From Corynebacterium amycolatum SK46 (GTDB lineage Bacteria > Actinomycetota > Actinomycetes > Mycobacteriales > Mycobacteriaceae): 57,323 nt of DNA. How positions within the stretch are numbered: position 1 is the first letter of the stretch; each line of letters begins with the position of its first letter. The stretch is from assembly GCF_000173655.1 (NCBI RefSeq), contig NZ_ABZU01000013.1, positions 1-57,323 on the forward strand, given 5' to 3'. Below, in pieces: positions 28,758 to 37,789 of this stretch. The notes below the pieces were generated by a model. That model was not told the origin of the DNA, ran no database searches, and saw only the letters and a program-made list of their open reading frames with translations. Both the position numbers and the translations under genes were made by a program.

Positions 28758-28882
28758 CCGCCAAACACACCCGGTGTGTCATGTCTTAGGTAGTGACATC
28801 GTAACAGGCCGAGTTTCTAACAAAAAATCGCGCTGACGTGCTCAGACAACTTTAAGGTTGTTCTACGGCTCAGCTCACAGGA

Positions 28883-30115
28883 CTAGCTCACGCGAGCCTG
28901 CGGCATTTCGTCGTAATCGTCGTCATCAAAGCGGTAGTCCGTGTAGGCCAGATCTGCGAAATCCGGATCCTCATCATCGAGTTCGACTACTACCGCGCCC
29001 GGACGGCGCAGTCGCTGTGGAATTCCCAGCTCATCATCCTCGCGGTTACGCACACCGAGGCGGGCCATCTTCATCCGGCGAATTCGGCGAGCCCGCAGTT
29101 CCTGCTCTGCACGCACGGTGTGGCGCAGGTTGACCAGGTACAGGGTCATCAAGCCGACACCGACCAGTGGAATCCACCAGGTCCAACCACCCGCGAAAGC
29201 AGCGATGATAATCGTGACTGCGATGAACGCTGCCAGCCCAGCAACAGAACGGCGGCGACGGGCAAAGCGAGTCTCAGCGTACTGGGCATCCGAAACCGGA
29301 TCGAACCCACCACGACCACGGCGCTTCTCAGCGAACGCGTAATCATCTTCGGTCAAGGTGTCATCGACAGCGATTGACTCATCGTTGGACTCGGCACTGT
29401 GGTCGCTGTCGTCCTCGACGGTCTCGTCGAGTACTGCCTGCTCGTCTACAGTGTCTGCTGCCTCTTCAGTCTCAGAGAGAGCCTCAGCGTCAGATTCAAC
29501 GGCATCTTCGAACATCAAGTCATCGGCGTCGACGAATTGACGGCGAACGTCAACGCTCACATCGGAGGAGGACTCATCTGCACGAACCACGTCACCTTCG
29601 GCGGAGGCGACGGCGGAGTCAGATTCAGCATCCTCGTCATCAACGACAGCCTGCAGCGACTGGTCTGCAGACTCATTATCGGACACGTCCACGTCAGAGC
29701 GGTCAGAATACTCAGCAGTGACTTCCTCGGTAGCGGAATTATCCGCCTGCGGGGTCTCCTCCTCTACATCTGCCGCTTCCAGCTCGTAGACGATATCGCC
29801 GTCGACGACGGCCGGGTCGGCCGCCTCGTCCACGGTGTCGTCGATAAGCACGTCGCTGACATCGAAGTCATCGTCGACCTGCGCGTCAACGGTTTCGAGA
29901 GAATCGTCGACTTCTTCGGCTACGCGCACGTCCGACTCCTTGAAAGACGGACGACGGCGCGTCGTGGCCAACTCCTCGCCACCACGATGCAGCACGCGGG
30001 TCTTACCAAGCGCATCGGAGGTACGACGGATCGGCTTGCGCGTATTGACCACCAGCGGGGCCAGCACAAACAACCACAGTACAACGATGAGTATCAGCAA
30101 CAGTGAAGTTGACAT
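28883..30115 (-). CDS. glpR: GlpR, membrane receptor of the gephyrin-like protein Glp
   Basis: A 410-residue membrane protein. Residues 4-24 form a membrane helix, followed by a short basic stretch and then a very acidic, low-complexity region (about 58-265, rich in Asp, Glu, Ser, Val, Ala). Two more helices lie at about 291-310 and 312-331, followed by a basic segment (RRIRRMKMARL) and an acidic tail. In C. glutamicum the membrane protein encoded with the MoeA-like Glp and RimJ was described as GlpR, the receptor of Glp, which binds FtsZ and links septation to polar growth. The assignment here rests on the same gene order (galU-glp-rimJ-glpR) and N-terminal helix. The ATG follows AAGGAG. Confidence 0.8.
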   Translation of the reverse strand: MSTSLLLILIVVLWLFVLAPLVVNTRKPIRRTSDALGKTRVLHRGGEELATTRRRPSFKESDVRVAEEVDDSLETVDAQVDDDFDVSDVLIDDTVDEAADPAVVDGDIVYELEAADVEEETPQADNSATEEVTAEYSDRSDVDVSDNESADQSLQAVVDDEDAESDSAVASAEGDVVRADESSSDVSVDVRRQFVDADDLMFEDAVESDAEALSETEEAADTVDEQAVLDETVEDDSDHSAESNDESIAVDDTLTEDDYAFAEKRRGRGGFDPVSDAQYAETRFARRRRSVAGLAAFIAVTIIIAAFAGGWTWWIPLVGVGLMTLYLVNLRHTVRAEQELRARRIRRMKMARLGVRNREDDELGIPQRLRRPGAVVVELDDEDPDFADLAYTDYRFDDDDYDEMPQARVS

Positions 30116-30288
30116 ATTTTGTGTCTCCTTGCGATTTCGCCCGGGGTTTCGCCGTCTCTCCCCGGCCCAAATACGCCGCCCACATGCCCTTCCACAGAGG
30201 CATTTGCGAAGGCAGTCAGCGTATCTAGAGCGAATTCGCCCAATAGTAGAGTTGTCATCACCCTATCGGCGTGTGTTACTCAGACTAC

Positions 30289-30921
30289 TCAGGCGCGCCG
30301 TTGCGGTGGGTATTTCTCCGCCTCTTCATATTGCGCACGACCACTCGCCACGATGAGGTCCACTGCACTGTCCTCCCCCACCCGTGCATAGGTCAGATGA
30401 TCGCGCCACGCGCCATCCATATGGAAGGCTTCCCGCGCCACGCCCTCGTACTCGAACCCACAGTTTTCCAGCACACGTATCGACGGAACATTGCTGTCCA
30501 ACACAGTTGCTTCAATTCGGTGGACGCCAACTCTCGTGGCATAATCCGACGCCAACGCCACTGCAGCAGTGGCGACCCCTCCACATGTAAAGCCGCTACC
30601 GACCCAGTAGCCAATCCAGGCGTGAGCGACGGGGAAAGGCGTAATACCGCCGAGTGTGAGCATCCCGGCGAACTGGCCGTCTACCTCAATGGTGGAGACA
30701 ATCATGTCTCCCGCAGCCTCTGAACGACGCCAACTGCGCAGGTTACGGCGGAAAACAGAAGCCCTGTGGACATTATCCCAGTCGTCCTCGAGGGTTGGCT
30801 CCACGGGGCGCAAAATGGGCTCGTCGCGCAGCCGCAGTGCCCGCCATGCGGAGGCATCAGAGCGCTCTGGCACACGCAGGCGGACTCGGCCGCCACTGGT
30901 CACAAGACGAGAAGTACGCAC
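30289..30921 (-). CDS. rimJ: GNAT-family N-acetyltransferase, RimJ/RimL type
   Basis: A 210-residue acetyltransferase of the RimJ/RimL branch. Typical stretches: RLRVPERSDASAWRALR near the start, IGYWVGSGFTCGGVATAAVALASDYA (acetyl-CoA binding helix and loop) and HRIEATVLDSNVPSIRVLENCGFEYEGVAREAF (C-terminal GNAT motif). It acetylates alpha- or other amino groups of proteins; the target is unknown. It sits between glp and glpR, 30 bp after glp. The start is GTG. Confidence 0.9.
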   Translation of the reverse strand: MRTSRLVTSGGRVRLRVPERSDASAWRALRLRDEPILRPVEPTLEDDWDNVHRASVFRRNLRSWRRSEAAGDMIVSTIEVDGQFAGMLTLGGITPFPVAHAWIGYWVGSGFTCGGVATAAVALASDYATRVGVHRIEATVLDSNVPSIRVLENCGFEYEGVAREAFHMDGAWRDHLTYARVGEDSAVDLIVASGRAQYEEAEKYPPQRRA

Positions 30922-30951
30922 AGCAACAATACTCGCGGTAGTGGAGTGTGG

Positions 30952-32223
30952 TCAGGCCTGGCGCGCCATGAACAGCACGTCAACTACATCTCCCGGACGC
31001 ACGTGCAGCACGTCTTCCGGAATCACGATGAGGCTGTTGGCTTCCGACATACCGGCCAGAAGGTGGGCTTGCGCACCGCCGGAACCTCCCAGCGGCTGCA
31101 CCATGTATTCGCCGGTCTCACGGTCACGCATGAGCTGGCCACGGATGTACCCACGGCGCTTCTCCGCCGACTCAATCGGGCCGACAGCACGAGCGGTGAC
31201 AGCGCGGCGGCGGGGATTGCGCTTCCCCAACGCCAGCCGAATGAGGGGACGAACCATGACCTCAAAAACGACCAATGCGCCGACCGGGTTCGACGGCAGG
31301 AGGAACGTTGGAATCTTGTCATCTCCCAGCAGACCAAAGCCCTGGACTGAACCAGGATGCATAGCGATGCGGGAGACATCAACCTCGCCCAATTCAGCCA
31401 GCACACGGCGAATCTGCTCACCCGCAGCACCGCCGACAGCCCCCGTGATGACCAAAAGCTCACTGCGAATGAGCTGGCCTTCGATGATTTCTCGAATACG
31501 ACGGGGCTCACCGGTGGCAATACCCACTCGGTGTACCTCGGCCCCAGCATCGCGGCCGGCTGCAGCCAGCGCATAGGAGTTGACATCGTAGACCTGACCG
31601 AGGCCCGGCGTGCGGTCAACATCGACCAACTCATTACCAATGGAAATCACGGACATACGCGGCTTGGGGTGCACCAAGACCTTCGAACGCCCCACCGCTG
31701 CCAGCAATCCAACCTGTGACGGTGAAATTACCGAGTCCAAGGACACCGCCACGTCACCCGGCTGCACATCGTCACCGACTTTGCGCACAAAGTCACCGGA
31801 GTAGACCGGATGGAGAACATTAACTCGACGGCCACCGCGGTCGGTCCAGTTTAGGGGCACGACGGCGTCGGCAAGCGACGGCAATGGCGCACCAGTTTGT
31901 ACGCGCACGGCCTGCTTCGGCTGTAGCCGCATCGGGTGGTGAGAGCCGGCTGTCACCTCACCGACAACAGGCAGCTCGACCTCGCGAAAATCAACATCAC
32001 TCTGACGCGCATCCGGAGGTAAAGACCCAGATTCGCCGACGATATCGACAGCGCGCACTGCATAACCATCGATTGCTGACTGCACGAATCCGGGCAATGG
32101 CTGCTCAGCGATGACGTCCTCAGCGCACAACATGCCGAGGGATTCCGAAATAGCAACGCGCACAGGATCAGGCATCACAGCGTGTGCGGTGATTGCCGCC
32201 AACTGTTCTTCCACAGAACGCAT
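30952..32223 (-). CDS. glp: Glp, gephyrin-like MoeA-family protein
   Basis: A 423-residue MoeA/gephyrin-E-domain protein. MoeA features: SAIDGYAVRAVD near 50, VQTGAPLPSLADAVV, the nucleotide-binding SIGNELV region and TGAVGGA, and a C-terminal beta-barrel domain. The MoeA motif LPGNPVSAL is LPSNPVGAL here. In C. glutamicum this MoeA paralogue acts as a divisome protein that binds FtsZ rather than (or besides) inserting molybdenum. The gene order galU-glp-rimJ-glpR is that of the Glp/GlpR system, so I call it Glp; a true MoeA function cannot be excluded. The ATG follows GAGGAAGG. Confidence 0.85.
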   Translation of the reverse strand: MRSVEEQLAAITAHAVMPDPVRVAISESLGMLCAEDVIAEQPLPGFVQSAIDGYAVRAVDIVGESGSLPPDARQSDVDFREVELPVVGEVTAGSHHPMRLQPKQAVRVQTGAPLPSLADAVVPLNWTDRGGRRVNVLHPVYSGDFVRKVGDDVQPGDVAVSLDSVISPSQVGLLAAVGRSKVLVHPKPRMSVISIGNELVDVDRTPGLGQVYDVNSYALAAAGRDAGAEVHRVGIATGEPRRIREIIEGQLIRSELLVITGAVGGAAGEQIRRVLAELGEVDVSRIAMHPGSVQGFGLLGDDKIPTFLLPSNPVGALVVFEVMVRPLIRLALGKRNPRRRAVTARAVGPIESAEKRRGYIRGQLMRDRETGEYMVQPLGGSGGAQAHLLAGMSEANSLIVIPEDVLHVRPGDVVDVLFMARQA

Positions 32224-32302
32224 GTTTTACCTTCCTCGGCACCAACCCGCGGTGCGCTTTATGGCTATTCAGCTTCTCAGTACAAGCCTCTATAAAAAGG
32301 CT

Positions 32303-33277
32303 TTAAGCCTGTTCATCCTGCGCCAGACGCTGCTGCATGTAGTCGCGCAGCCCCTCGCCGTAGTCCGGATGCCTGAGTCCAAAGTCTACGCAAGCACGAA
32401 TGAAGCCACCAGGATTTCCCAGGTCATGGCGGAACCCCTTGTGGACGACCACATGAACCGGATGCCCCTCTTGAATCAGCAGCTCAATTGCATCGGTGAG
32501 CTGGTACTCGCCGCCCTTACCGCGCGAGATGCGGCGCAGCGCATCGAAGATGGCGCGATCGAGCAAGTAACGTCCGACTGCAACGAAGTTGGATGGAGCA
32601 TCCGCAGGGTCTGGCTTTTCCACCATGCCCTTGACTCGCTTCACATCGTCCCAGGCATCAGCGTCGGCCGCATCCGCACCGAGTTCACCAGACTCCGCCG
32701 GGGTGGCGTCCTCAATATCGAAGACACCGTAGTTGTAGACCTCTTCGTGAGGAATCTCCAGCGCACACAGCACCGAGCCACCAAAGCGCTCGCGCACTTC
32801 CGTCATGCGATCCATCACGCCCACTGGGAGCACGAGATCGTCGGGAAGCATGACAGCAACGCTGTCCTCATCGTCTTCGAGCAGTGGCTCTGCGACCAAC
32901 ACCGCATGCCCCAGGCCCAGCGGGCGATCCTGGACAACGGATTCCACGCGGATGACCTCGGTGGCGCGGCGTACCTTCGCTGCAATTTTGTCCTTGCCAC
33001 GCTCGGCGAGAGTCTGCTCAAGGTCCGGGCGCGGGTCGAAGTGCCCAAGCACGCCGTCCTTACTCGGCGCTGTGACAATAGCCAGGCGTTGCGCACCAGT
33101 GGCGGCGGCCTCTTCGGCGATCATCTCGATGCCCGGCGTATCAACCACGGGCAGCAATTCTTTCGGCACTGTCTTGGTGGCAGGCAAGAATCGCGTACCC
33201 ATGCCCGCGGCAGGAACGATGACAGTTCGAACCGGAGTAGTCATGTCCGAACCAGACTCTTTAGACGATGAGACCAT
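32303..33277 (-). CDS. galU: UTP-glucose-1-phosphate uridylyltransferase
   Basis: A 324-residue nucleotidyltransferase making UDP-glucose from UTP and glucose-1-phosphate for trehalose, glycolipid and wall polymers. The N-terminus shows the nucleotide-binding motif VIVPAAGMGTRFLPATKTVPKE, followed by LPVVDTPGIEMI, and the sugar-binding VEKPDPADAPSN region. TATCGT lies exactly 7 nt before the ATG at 33277, supporting this start with a leaderless mRNA; an internal ATG 11 codons on (33244) is the other candidate. It is the first gene of galU-glp-rimJ-glpR and diverges from the folate cyclo-ligase gene. Confidence 0.95.
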   Translation of the reverse strand: MVSSSKESGSDMTTPVRTVIVPAAGMGTRFLPATKTVPKELLPVVDTPGIEMIAEEAAATGAQRLAIVTAPSKDGVLGHFDPRPDLEQTLAERGKDKIAAKVRRATEVIRVESVVQDRPLGLGHAVLVAEPLLEDDEDSVAVMLPDDLVLPVGVMDRMTEVRERFGGSVLCALEIPHEEVYNYGVFDIEDATPAESGELGADAADADAWDDVKRVKGMVEKPDPADAPSNFVAVGRYLLDRAIFDALRRISRGKGGEYQLTDAIELLIQEGHPVHVVVHKGFRHDLGNPGGFIRACVDFGLRHPDYGEGLRDYMQQRLAQDEQA

Positions 33278-33290
33278 AATGGCAACGATA
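33277..33290 (-). promoter_or_regulatory. Leaderless -10 for galU
   Basis: TATCGT (33290-33285) with a 7-nt spacer to ATG. Confidence 0.45.
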
Positions 33291-33396
33291 CCTATATAAC
33301 TTCCATTTGCTTGGAGGCTGACCCCGCTTTTTCAACGCATTAATCAGAAATTTTCTCCAGCGCTGACGACAGCGGTTGCTCCCCTGACTGACAGAG

Positions 33397-33410
33397 TAGG
33401 TTTGCAGGTA
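33397..33410 (+). promoter_or_regulatory. Leaderless -10 for the folate cyclo-ligase gene
   Basis: TAGGTT (33397-33402) with a 7-nt spacer to ATG. Confidence 0.4.
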
Positions 33411-34084
33411 TGGCTCCGCTTCCCGAAACCACGTCCGATTTCAAAACCCGCACACGGCACGAGGTACTCACCGCACGCGCCACCAAGGGGCAGCGTGAGC
33501 GCATGCTTGACGACGAAGCACTGGTACAGCGGTTGCAAGAATGGTTATCCAATACCGTCGGCGACCTCGCAAACCCCGTCATTGCCGCTTATGTCCCCGC
33601 TGGCGACGAACCCGGCGCAAGCGTTTCTAATTCGACTGGTGGTGAGCCCGGCCAGGGCTTTGTGGAGGCTCTGGCCAACGCGGTTCCCAGTGCACGAATT
33701 CTGCTTCCCGTTTGCCCGCCCGGTCCACCACAGCCGCTGCATTGGGGTTACTACAACGGCAGCTTCAGCAAGGGTCGATTTGGACTCTTGGAACCTGTTT
33801 CGGTGGAAAGCGCCGCCGGCCCGGAGGAGTTAGGTGCCGCCGACGCCATTATTCTGCCGGCAGTTGCGGCCGACCCCGCAAGCGGGATGCGGTTAGGGCG
33901 TGGCGCTGGTTACTACGATCGCAGCTTGGTTTTCGCTCGACGCGACGGTGATACGGATGGGGTGAGAGCCGCGGCCATCGCTGTTGCGGTTTTCGACACC
34001 GAGTTGCGCACAGAGCTCGCCTACGATGAGCACGACGTTCCCGCCGATTATGTGATCACGCCAGCGAGGATTTCACAGATTTAG
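33410..34084 (+). CDS. 5-formyltetrahydrofolate cyclo-ligase
   Basis: A 224-residue enzyme that converts 5-formyl-THF and ATP to 5,10-methenyl-THF, salvaging a stored folate. The N-terminal KTRTRHEVLTAR basic helix and the C-terminal signature LGRGAGYYDRSL are both present, with EHDVPADYVITP near the end. Length is slightly above the family norm because of a loop near residues 64-76. TAGGTT is placed 7 nt before the ATG, so the mRNA may be leaderless. It diverges from galU; the SAF-domain gene follows 36 bp downstream. Confidence 0.93.
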   Translation: MAPLPETTSDFKTRTRHEVLTARATKGQRERMLDDEALVQRLQEWLSNTVGDLANPVIAAYVPAGDEPGASVSNSTGGEPGQGFVEALANAVPSARILLPVCPPGPPQPLHWGYYNGSFSKGRFGLLEPVSVESAAGPEELGAADAIILPAVAADPASGMRLGRGAGYYDRSLVFARRDGDTDGVRAAAIAVAVFDTELRTELAYDEHDVPADYVITPARISQI

Positions 34085-34120
34085 TGGAACCAATTTCGGG
34101 GTTTTCGCGCCTAACTTAAT

Positions 34121-34738
34121 ATGAGCCCAAAACATTCGTCCCGGTTTCCGCATCCATTCCCAAAGCTCCGCCCCACAACTATTCGGCGGATAGTTGCCCT
34201 CACTGTTTTCCTATGCGCAGTCGGCCTGGCGGCAGTGGAATCTTTAACGCCCCGCAGCGGCCATACTCGGGTAGTGATTAGCGCCAAATCCATTGCCGCT
34301 GGCGCATCGGTGGCAGAACAAGATGTGGCTTTCAAGGACATTCCTCGGGATCTCGTTCCCGGCGGGGCTGTAACGGACATCGCTGCTGTGCGGGGACGCA
34401 CCCTGGCCACCGGCATGTCACCGGGCGAGATATTTACAGAGCAGCGAATGGTTGGCCCGTCACTTGCGAAGTCGCTGACGGGGACGTCGGAAAGCAAGAT
34501 TATTGCTATCACGTTGACTGATTCGGGCATTGTGTCCGCTCTTCACACTGGTGACAGCGTGGATATTGTATCGACAGCAGATGAGCGCGGGATGGCGGCG
34601 CCGATTGCACACGGAGCAAGGGTGGTAAACATTGTCGATGATGAGGTGGTGTTAGTCGCACTGCCTGCTGGCGCCGCAGAGGTGGTGGCAGCGACCTCAT
34701 TGGCCTCCCCACTCACACTGCTCCTCGCGGGAGAGTGA
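34121..34738 (+). CDS. SAF-domain protein (CpaB/RcpC-like)
   Basis: A 205-residue protein. A basic N-terminus (residues 1-24) precedes one membrane helix (about 25-41). A SAF domain follows (about 50-110: VISAKSIAAGASVAEQDVAFKDIPRDLVPGG), the type found in flagellar P-ring chaperones and in RcpC/CpaB pilus proteins. Then comes an RcpC-like VDIVS segment. No pilus genes are nearby, so the role is unknown. The gene lies between the folate cyclo-ligase and mscL genes, a neighbourhood also seen in other corynebacteria. Confidence 0.82.
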   Translation: MSPKHSSRFPHPFPKLRPTTIRRIVALTVFLCAVGLAAVESLTPRSGHTRVVISAKSIAAGASVAEQDVAFKDIPRDLVPGGAVTDIAAVRGRTLATGMSPGEIFTEQRMVGPSLAKSLTGTSESKIIAITLTDSGIVSALHTGDSVDIVSTADERGMAAPIAHGARVVNIVDDEVVLVALPAGAAEVVAATSLASPLTLLLAGE

Positions 34739-34824
34739 CCAAAATCTCATACTTTATCGAATTTCACGCCTTTAACCAGGGGAAACTCTAAGAAGTTGAC
34801 TTGTCCTATAACGTCGTACATGGC

Positions 34825-34830
34825 TACAAT
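34825..34830 (+). promoter_or_regulatory. Candidate extended -10 upstream of mscL
   Basis: TACAAT preceded by TGGC (34821-34824). TTGACT lies upstream at 34796-34801, 23 nt away, too far for a standard -35. The 5' leader would be about 135 nt. Confidence 0.35.
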
Positions 34831-34973
34831 GGTGTCGCAACTCAAAACTACGATTAGGGCACTGCCCAACACCGCACTGCCCCGTTTTCAAATCGTATAG
34901 ACCTGTATTGAGGAATGCGATGACTCACAGGTCTCGTTTGATTTGGTCCATTTTCTACAGAAGGAAATCTCCT

Positions 34974-35390
34974 ATGCTTAAGGGCTTTAAAGACTTCATC
35001 ATGCGCGGCAACGTCATCGACCTGGCGGTCGGTGTCGTCATCGGTTCTGCATTCACAGCAATCGTGACCGCTTTCACTGACAGCCTGCTCGAGCCGCTGC
35101 TGAACACCATCGGTGGCGCTGAGGTCAAGGGTCTTGGCTTCGAAATCATCAGCGGCAATCCGTCGACCTACCTTGACTTCGCAGCCGTCATCACTGCAGC
35201 AATCAACTTCCTGCTGGTCGCTGCCGTTGTCTACTTCGTCATCGTTGCTCCGATGAACAAGTTCAACGAGATTCGTGAGGCTCGCTTGGAGACCTCCGCT
35301 GAGCCGGAGGTCACTGAGGCTGACCTGCTGACTGAGATTCGTGACCTGCTGGCAGAGCAGAACGGTAAGCCGAAGACGGAGCTGAACTAG
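34974..35390 (+). CDS. mscL: Large-conductance mechanosensitive channel
   Basis: A 138-residue MscL channel that opens under high membrane tension to release solutes on osmotic downshock. The N-terminal amphipathic helix (MLKGFKDFIMRGNVIDLAVGVVIG) leads into TM1; TM2 is at about 70-95 (AVITAAINFLLVAAVVYFVIV), and the cytoplasmic helix bundle ends at LLTEIRDLLAEQNG. I chose the internal ATG at 34974 because it aligns with the MscL N-terminus and has AAGGAAA upstream. An upstream in-frame ATG exists at 34908. It is followed by a hairpin terminator. Confidence 0.96.
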   Translation: MLKGFKDFIMRGNVIDLAVGVVIGSAFTAIVTAFTDSLLEPLLNTIGGAEVKGLGFEIISGNPSTYLDFAAVITAAINFLLVAAVVYFVIVAPMNKFNEIREARLETSAEPEVTEADLLTEIRDLLAEQNGKPKTELN

Positions 35391-35440
35391 CCTCTAGCTG
35401 CTAGTTGTGGGCTTCCGATAAGAAGCTAACTAACGCTTTT

Positions 35441-35478
35441 ACACAGCGCTCATCCCCAATGGGGTGGGCGCTGTTTTG
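35441..35478 (+). terminator. mscL terminator
   Basis: ACAGCGC and GCGCTGT pair, with an inner CATCCCC/GGGGTGG stem, followed by TTTTG. It overlaps the 3' end of the convergent small gene. Confidence 0.75.
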
Positions 35479-35668
35479 TCCAGTAGTCCGCATCAAAATC
35501 ACGAGCATCCTCCGGGGATTCATCGTGGTAGTGCACTGTGCGCGCAGTTTTCGCACTGCGTGACTGGACAAAGTTTTTCGCCGGTGCACCTGCGCGGCGA
35601 CGCTGCCTACGGCTGCCACTGCGCGACGTGGCTTGCTCGGTCTGATTGGGCTGCTTAGCGTCGCCCAT
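35450..35668 (-). CDS. Small basic protein of unknown function
   Basis: A 72-residue protein with a Lys/Arg/Gln-rich N-terminal half (RRQRRRAG) and an acidic-aromatic end (DFDADYWTKQRPPHWG). I do not recognise a named family, though this type of small corynebacterial protein next to the MoaB-like gene looks familiar. Reasons to call it real: its ATG lies 2 bp after the TAG of the MoaB-like gene (TAGGAATG, suggesting translational coupling), its composition is protein-like, and the frame fills the gap exactly. It converges on mscL. Confidence 0.6.
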   Translation of the reverse strand: MGDAKQPNQTEQATSRSGSRRQRRRAGAPAKNFVQSRSAKTARTVHYHDESPEDARDFDADYWTKQRPPHWG

Positions 35669-35670
35669 TC

Positions 35671-36240
35671 CTAGACGCTCCAGCGGCAGAGATCATCAAG
35701 CACATGAGAGACCAGCGGGAGAATTGTCGCCATGCCATCGCGCACCGCAGCGCGAGACTCCGCGAGATTGATAATCACTGTCTGCCCGGACACTCCGGCC
35801 AAACCGCGGGACAGCCCCGCATCCAAGGCGCCAGCTCCCATACCGGAGTTACGAATAGCCTGCTCGATGCCCTGCAGCCGCACATCGAGAACCTTGCGAG
35901 TGGCATCCGGAGTCTTCGCACGAGGACCAACGCCAACACCGCCCACCGTGACGACCAAATCTGCGCCACCGACAACAGCGGTATCTAGAGCCTTCCGAAT
36001 CTCACGCTTCACTGCACCCGTGCTGACCACGGCATCGACCGAGTAGCCGTCTTCTTCCAACAGCTCAACCATGAGCGAAGCCGCACCATCCGGGTTCTCG
36101 AAATGGTCGCCCACGAGGACAACGAACGCATTTCGGACCTGGCCGTCGTCGTTGATAAGACGCTCCATCTCAGCGAGGTTGACGTCACTTGGCTCAGTAC
36201 TCACGGTTTCACTCATCTGCTCTATCTCGCTTTCTCCCAC
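35671..36240 (-). CDS. MogA/MoaB family molybdopterin-binding protein
   Basis: A 189-residue MogA/MoaB fold protein. The core begins near residue 38 with AFVVLVGDHF and carries GGADLVVTVGGVGVGPRAKTPDAT. The standard motif is GGTGLGPRDVTPEAT, so two of the conserved positions differ. A 35-residue acidic N-terminal extension precedes the core. In mycobacteria the matching gene (moaB2) also lies between pepD and mscL. Its biochemical role is uncertain; classical MogA adenylylates molybdopterin. The start could be GTG at 36240 or ATG at 36216, after eight codons. Confidence 0.85.
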   Translation of the reverse strand: MGESEIEQMSETVSTEPSDVNLAEMERLINDDGQVRNAFVVLVGDHFENPDGAASLMVELLEEDGYSVDAVVSTGAVKREIRKALDTAVVGGADLVVTVGGVGVGPRAKTPDATRKVLDVRLQGIEQAIRNSGMGAGALDAGLSRGLAGVSGQTVIINLAESRAAVRDGMATILPLVSHVLDDLCRWSV

Positions 36241-36312
36241 AGCTTTTCACTCGAAGTTTCACTCGAAAACTCTTCTACAGATGGTGAGGTACTCACTCCA
36301 CCACGCTGCCTA

Positions 36313-37632
36313 TCAATCCTGGGCTTCTGCCAAGGTGACATCGACCGTTCGCTCGTTGCCGCCTCGCTCATCTGTAACTGTAAGTGTGACAGAATCCCCG
36401 ATCCGATGCGACCGGATAGCCGCAATTAGTGCAACGCCGTTGTCAAGTGTGCGGTCATCAACCTTGGTAATCAGGTCACCGTCTTTCAGCCCTGCTTTAT
36501 CAGCTGGGCCGCCTGGCGTTACTTCTCGCACCAGTGCACCACGTGCAATCGGACGCGAATCGATCTGGGCACCAATGACAGGCATCCGTGCCTTACCGGA
36601 GTCGATCAGGTCTTCCGCTATGCGACGAGCCTGATTAACCGGAATTGCGAAACCAAGGCCAATGCTGCCCGCCTGCTCCGACGCCTCACTGTTAGAGGCA
36701 ATCACGCTGGGCACACCGATGAGGTTGCCTTCCATATCCACAAGCGCTCCGCCGGAGTTACCCGGATTAATCGCCGCATCGGTCTGGATTGCATCAATGA
36801 CCGAGGACTGACCGTCTTCACCAGCGGCGGTCACCGGACGGTTCTTAGCAGAGACAATGCCCTGTGTAACAGTGGAGGTCAGTCCCAGTGGCGAACCAAC
36901 GGCCACCACTTCCTGGCCAACCTGAACCTGCGAGGAGTTGCCCAGCGAGATTGGGCGCAGCCCGTTAACACCTTCAATTCGAATAACGGCAATATCCGTA
37001 GCCGCATCTCCTGCAACCAGAGTTGCCGGGTGCGTGGTGCCGTCGGAAAGCAGGACTTCCATATGTGCGTCCGGACCCGCGCCTGCGACAACGTGGTTAT
37101 TCGTCAGCACCAGGCCGTCGGACGACAGAATGGAACCTGACCCCGACGCCGTGCCCCGCTCCGAAGCAGTGGTGATGGAGACGACACTGGGAAGGACTTT
37201 CTGCGCGACCTTCTCCACGGATCCCTCAGCTGCTGCTACCTGGCGGGTTTCCGCAGGCTTATCCAGCGCGTTGTCCGCGGGGGCCGACGACTGTGAGTTG
37301 TGAACTACCCATGCGCCGACACCGCCACCAATACCGGCCGAGCACAGCATCAAGGCAGCGACTGCCAGCGCCCCCATGCCCTTAGCCCCCTGGGCCCCCT
37401 TGGTCTTCGGCTGATTGGCTGCAACGTCCCACTCTGAACCGCCTCCATAAGCGCCGTTCGGCTGAGACGGGATGGTGTTGTAGTGGGAATTCTCCCAGCC
37501 GTGCTCATTGACAGAAAACTGGTTCGTCTCACCAGCATCCCCCATGGCACGGTTCTCGCTGAAGTTGTGAGATTGCGAGGAGTAATGTCCCCGCTCATCT
37601 CCTCGCGAGGAATCGTTGAAAGAGTTGCTCAT
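36313..37632 (-). CDS. htrA: Membrane-anchored HtrA-like serine protease (PepD)
   Basis: A 439-residue protease. A long, polar N-terminal tail (Asn, Gly, Ser, Gln-rich, about 1-105) lies in the cytoplasm, followed by a single helix (about 115-138), a trypsin-like domain with His180 (TNNHVV), Asp213 (TDIAVIRI) and Ser293 (GNSGGALV), and a C-terminal PDZ domain (about 335-420). It degrades or refolds damaged envelope proteins. The same order mprA-mprB-pepD-moaB2-mscL occurs in mycobacteria, where PepD is in the MprAB regulon. I chose the ATG at 37632 (AAGG upstream) rather than a longer open start. Confidence 0.94.
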   Translation of the reverse strand: MSNSFNDSSRGDERGHYSSQSHNFSENRAMGDAGETNQFSVNEHGWENSHYNTIPSQPNGAYGGGSEWDVAANQPKTKGAQGAKGMGALAVAALMLCSAGIGGGVGAWVVHNSQSSAPADNALDKPAETRQVAAAEGSVEKVAQKVLPSVVSITTASERGTASGSGSILSSDGLVLTNNHVVAGAGPDAHMEVLLSDGTTHPATLVAGDAATDIAVIRIEGVNGLRPISLGNSSQVQVGQEVVAVGSPLGLTSTVTQGIVSAKNRPVTAAGEDGQSSVIDAIQTDAAINPGNSGGALVDMEGNLIGVPSVIASNSEASEQAGSIGLGFAIPVNQARRIAEDLIDSGKARMPVIGAQIDSRPIARGALVREVTPGGPADKAGLKDGDLITKVDDRTLDNGVALIAAIRSHRIGDSVTLTVTDERGGNERTVDVTLAEAQD

Positions 37633-37789
37633 ACGTAATACCTTGCACTGTCTGTCTAACAATTGGCTGAGAGCAGTCTGCGGTCTCGCCGATAATTCCC
37701 CGAATGAAACACCGAATCCCCGCCACACACTTCCTTAAAAGGCCGCGCACAGCGGGGATTACTCAGCTTTGACGTGGGGTTATGCGTTT

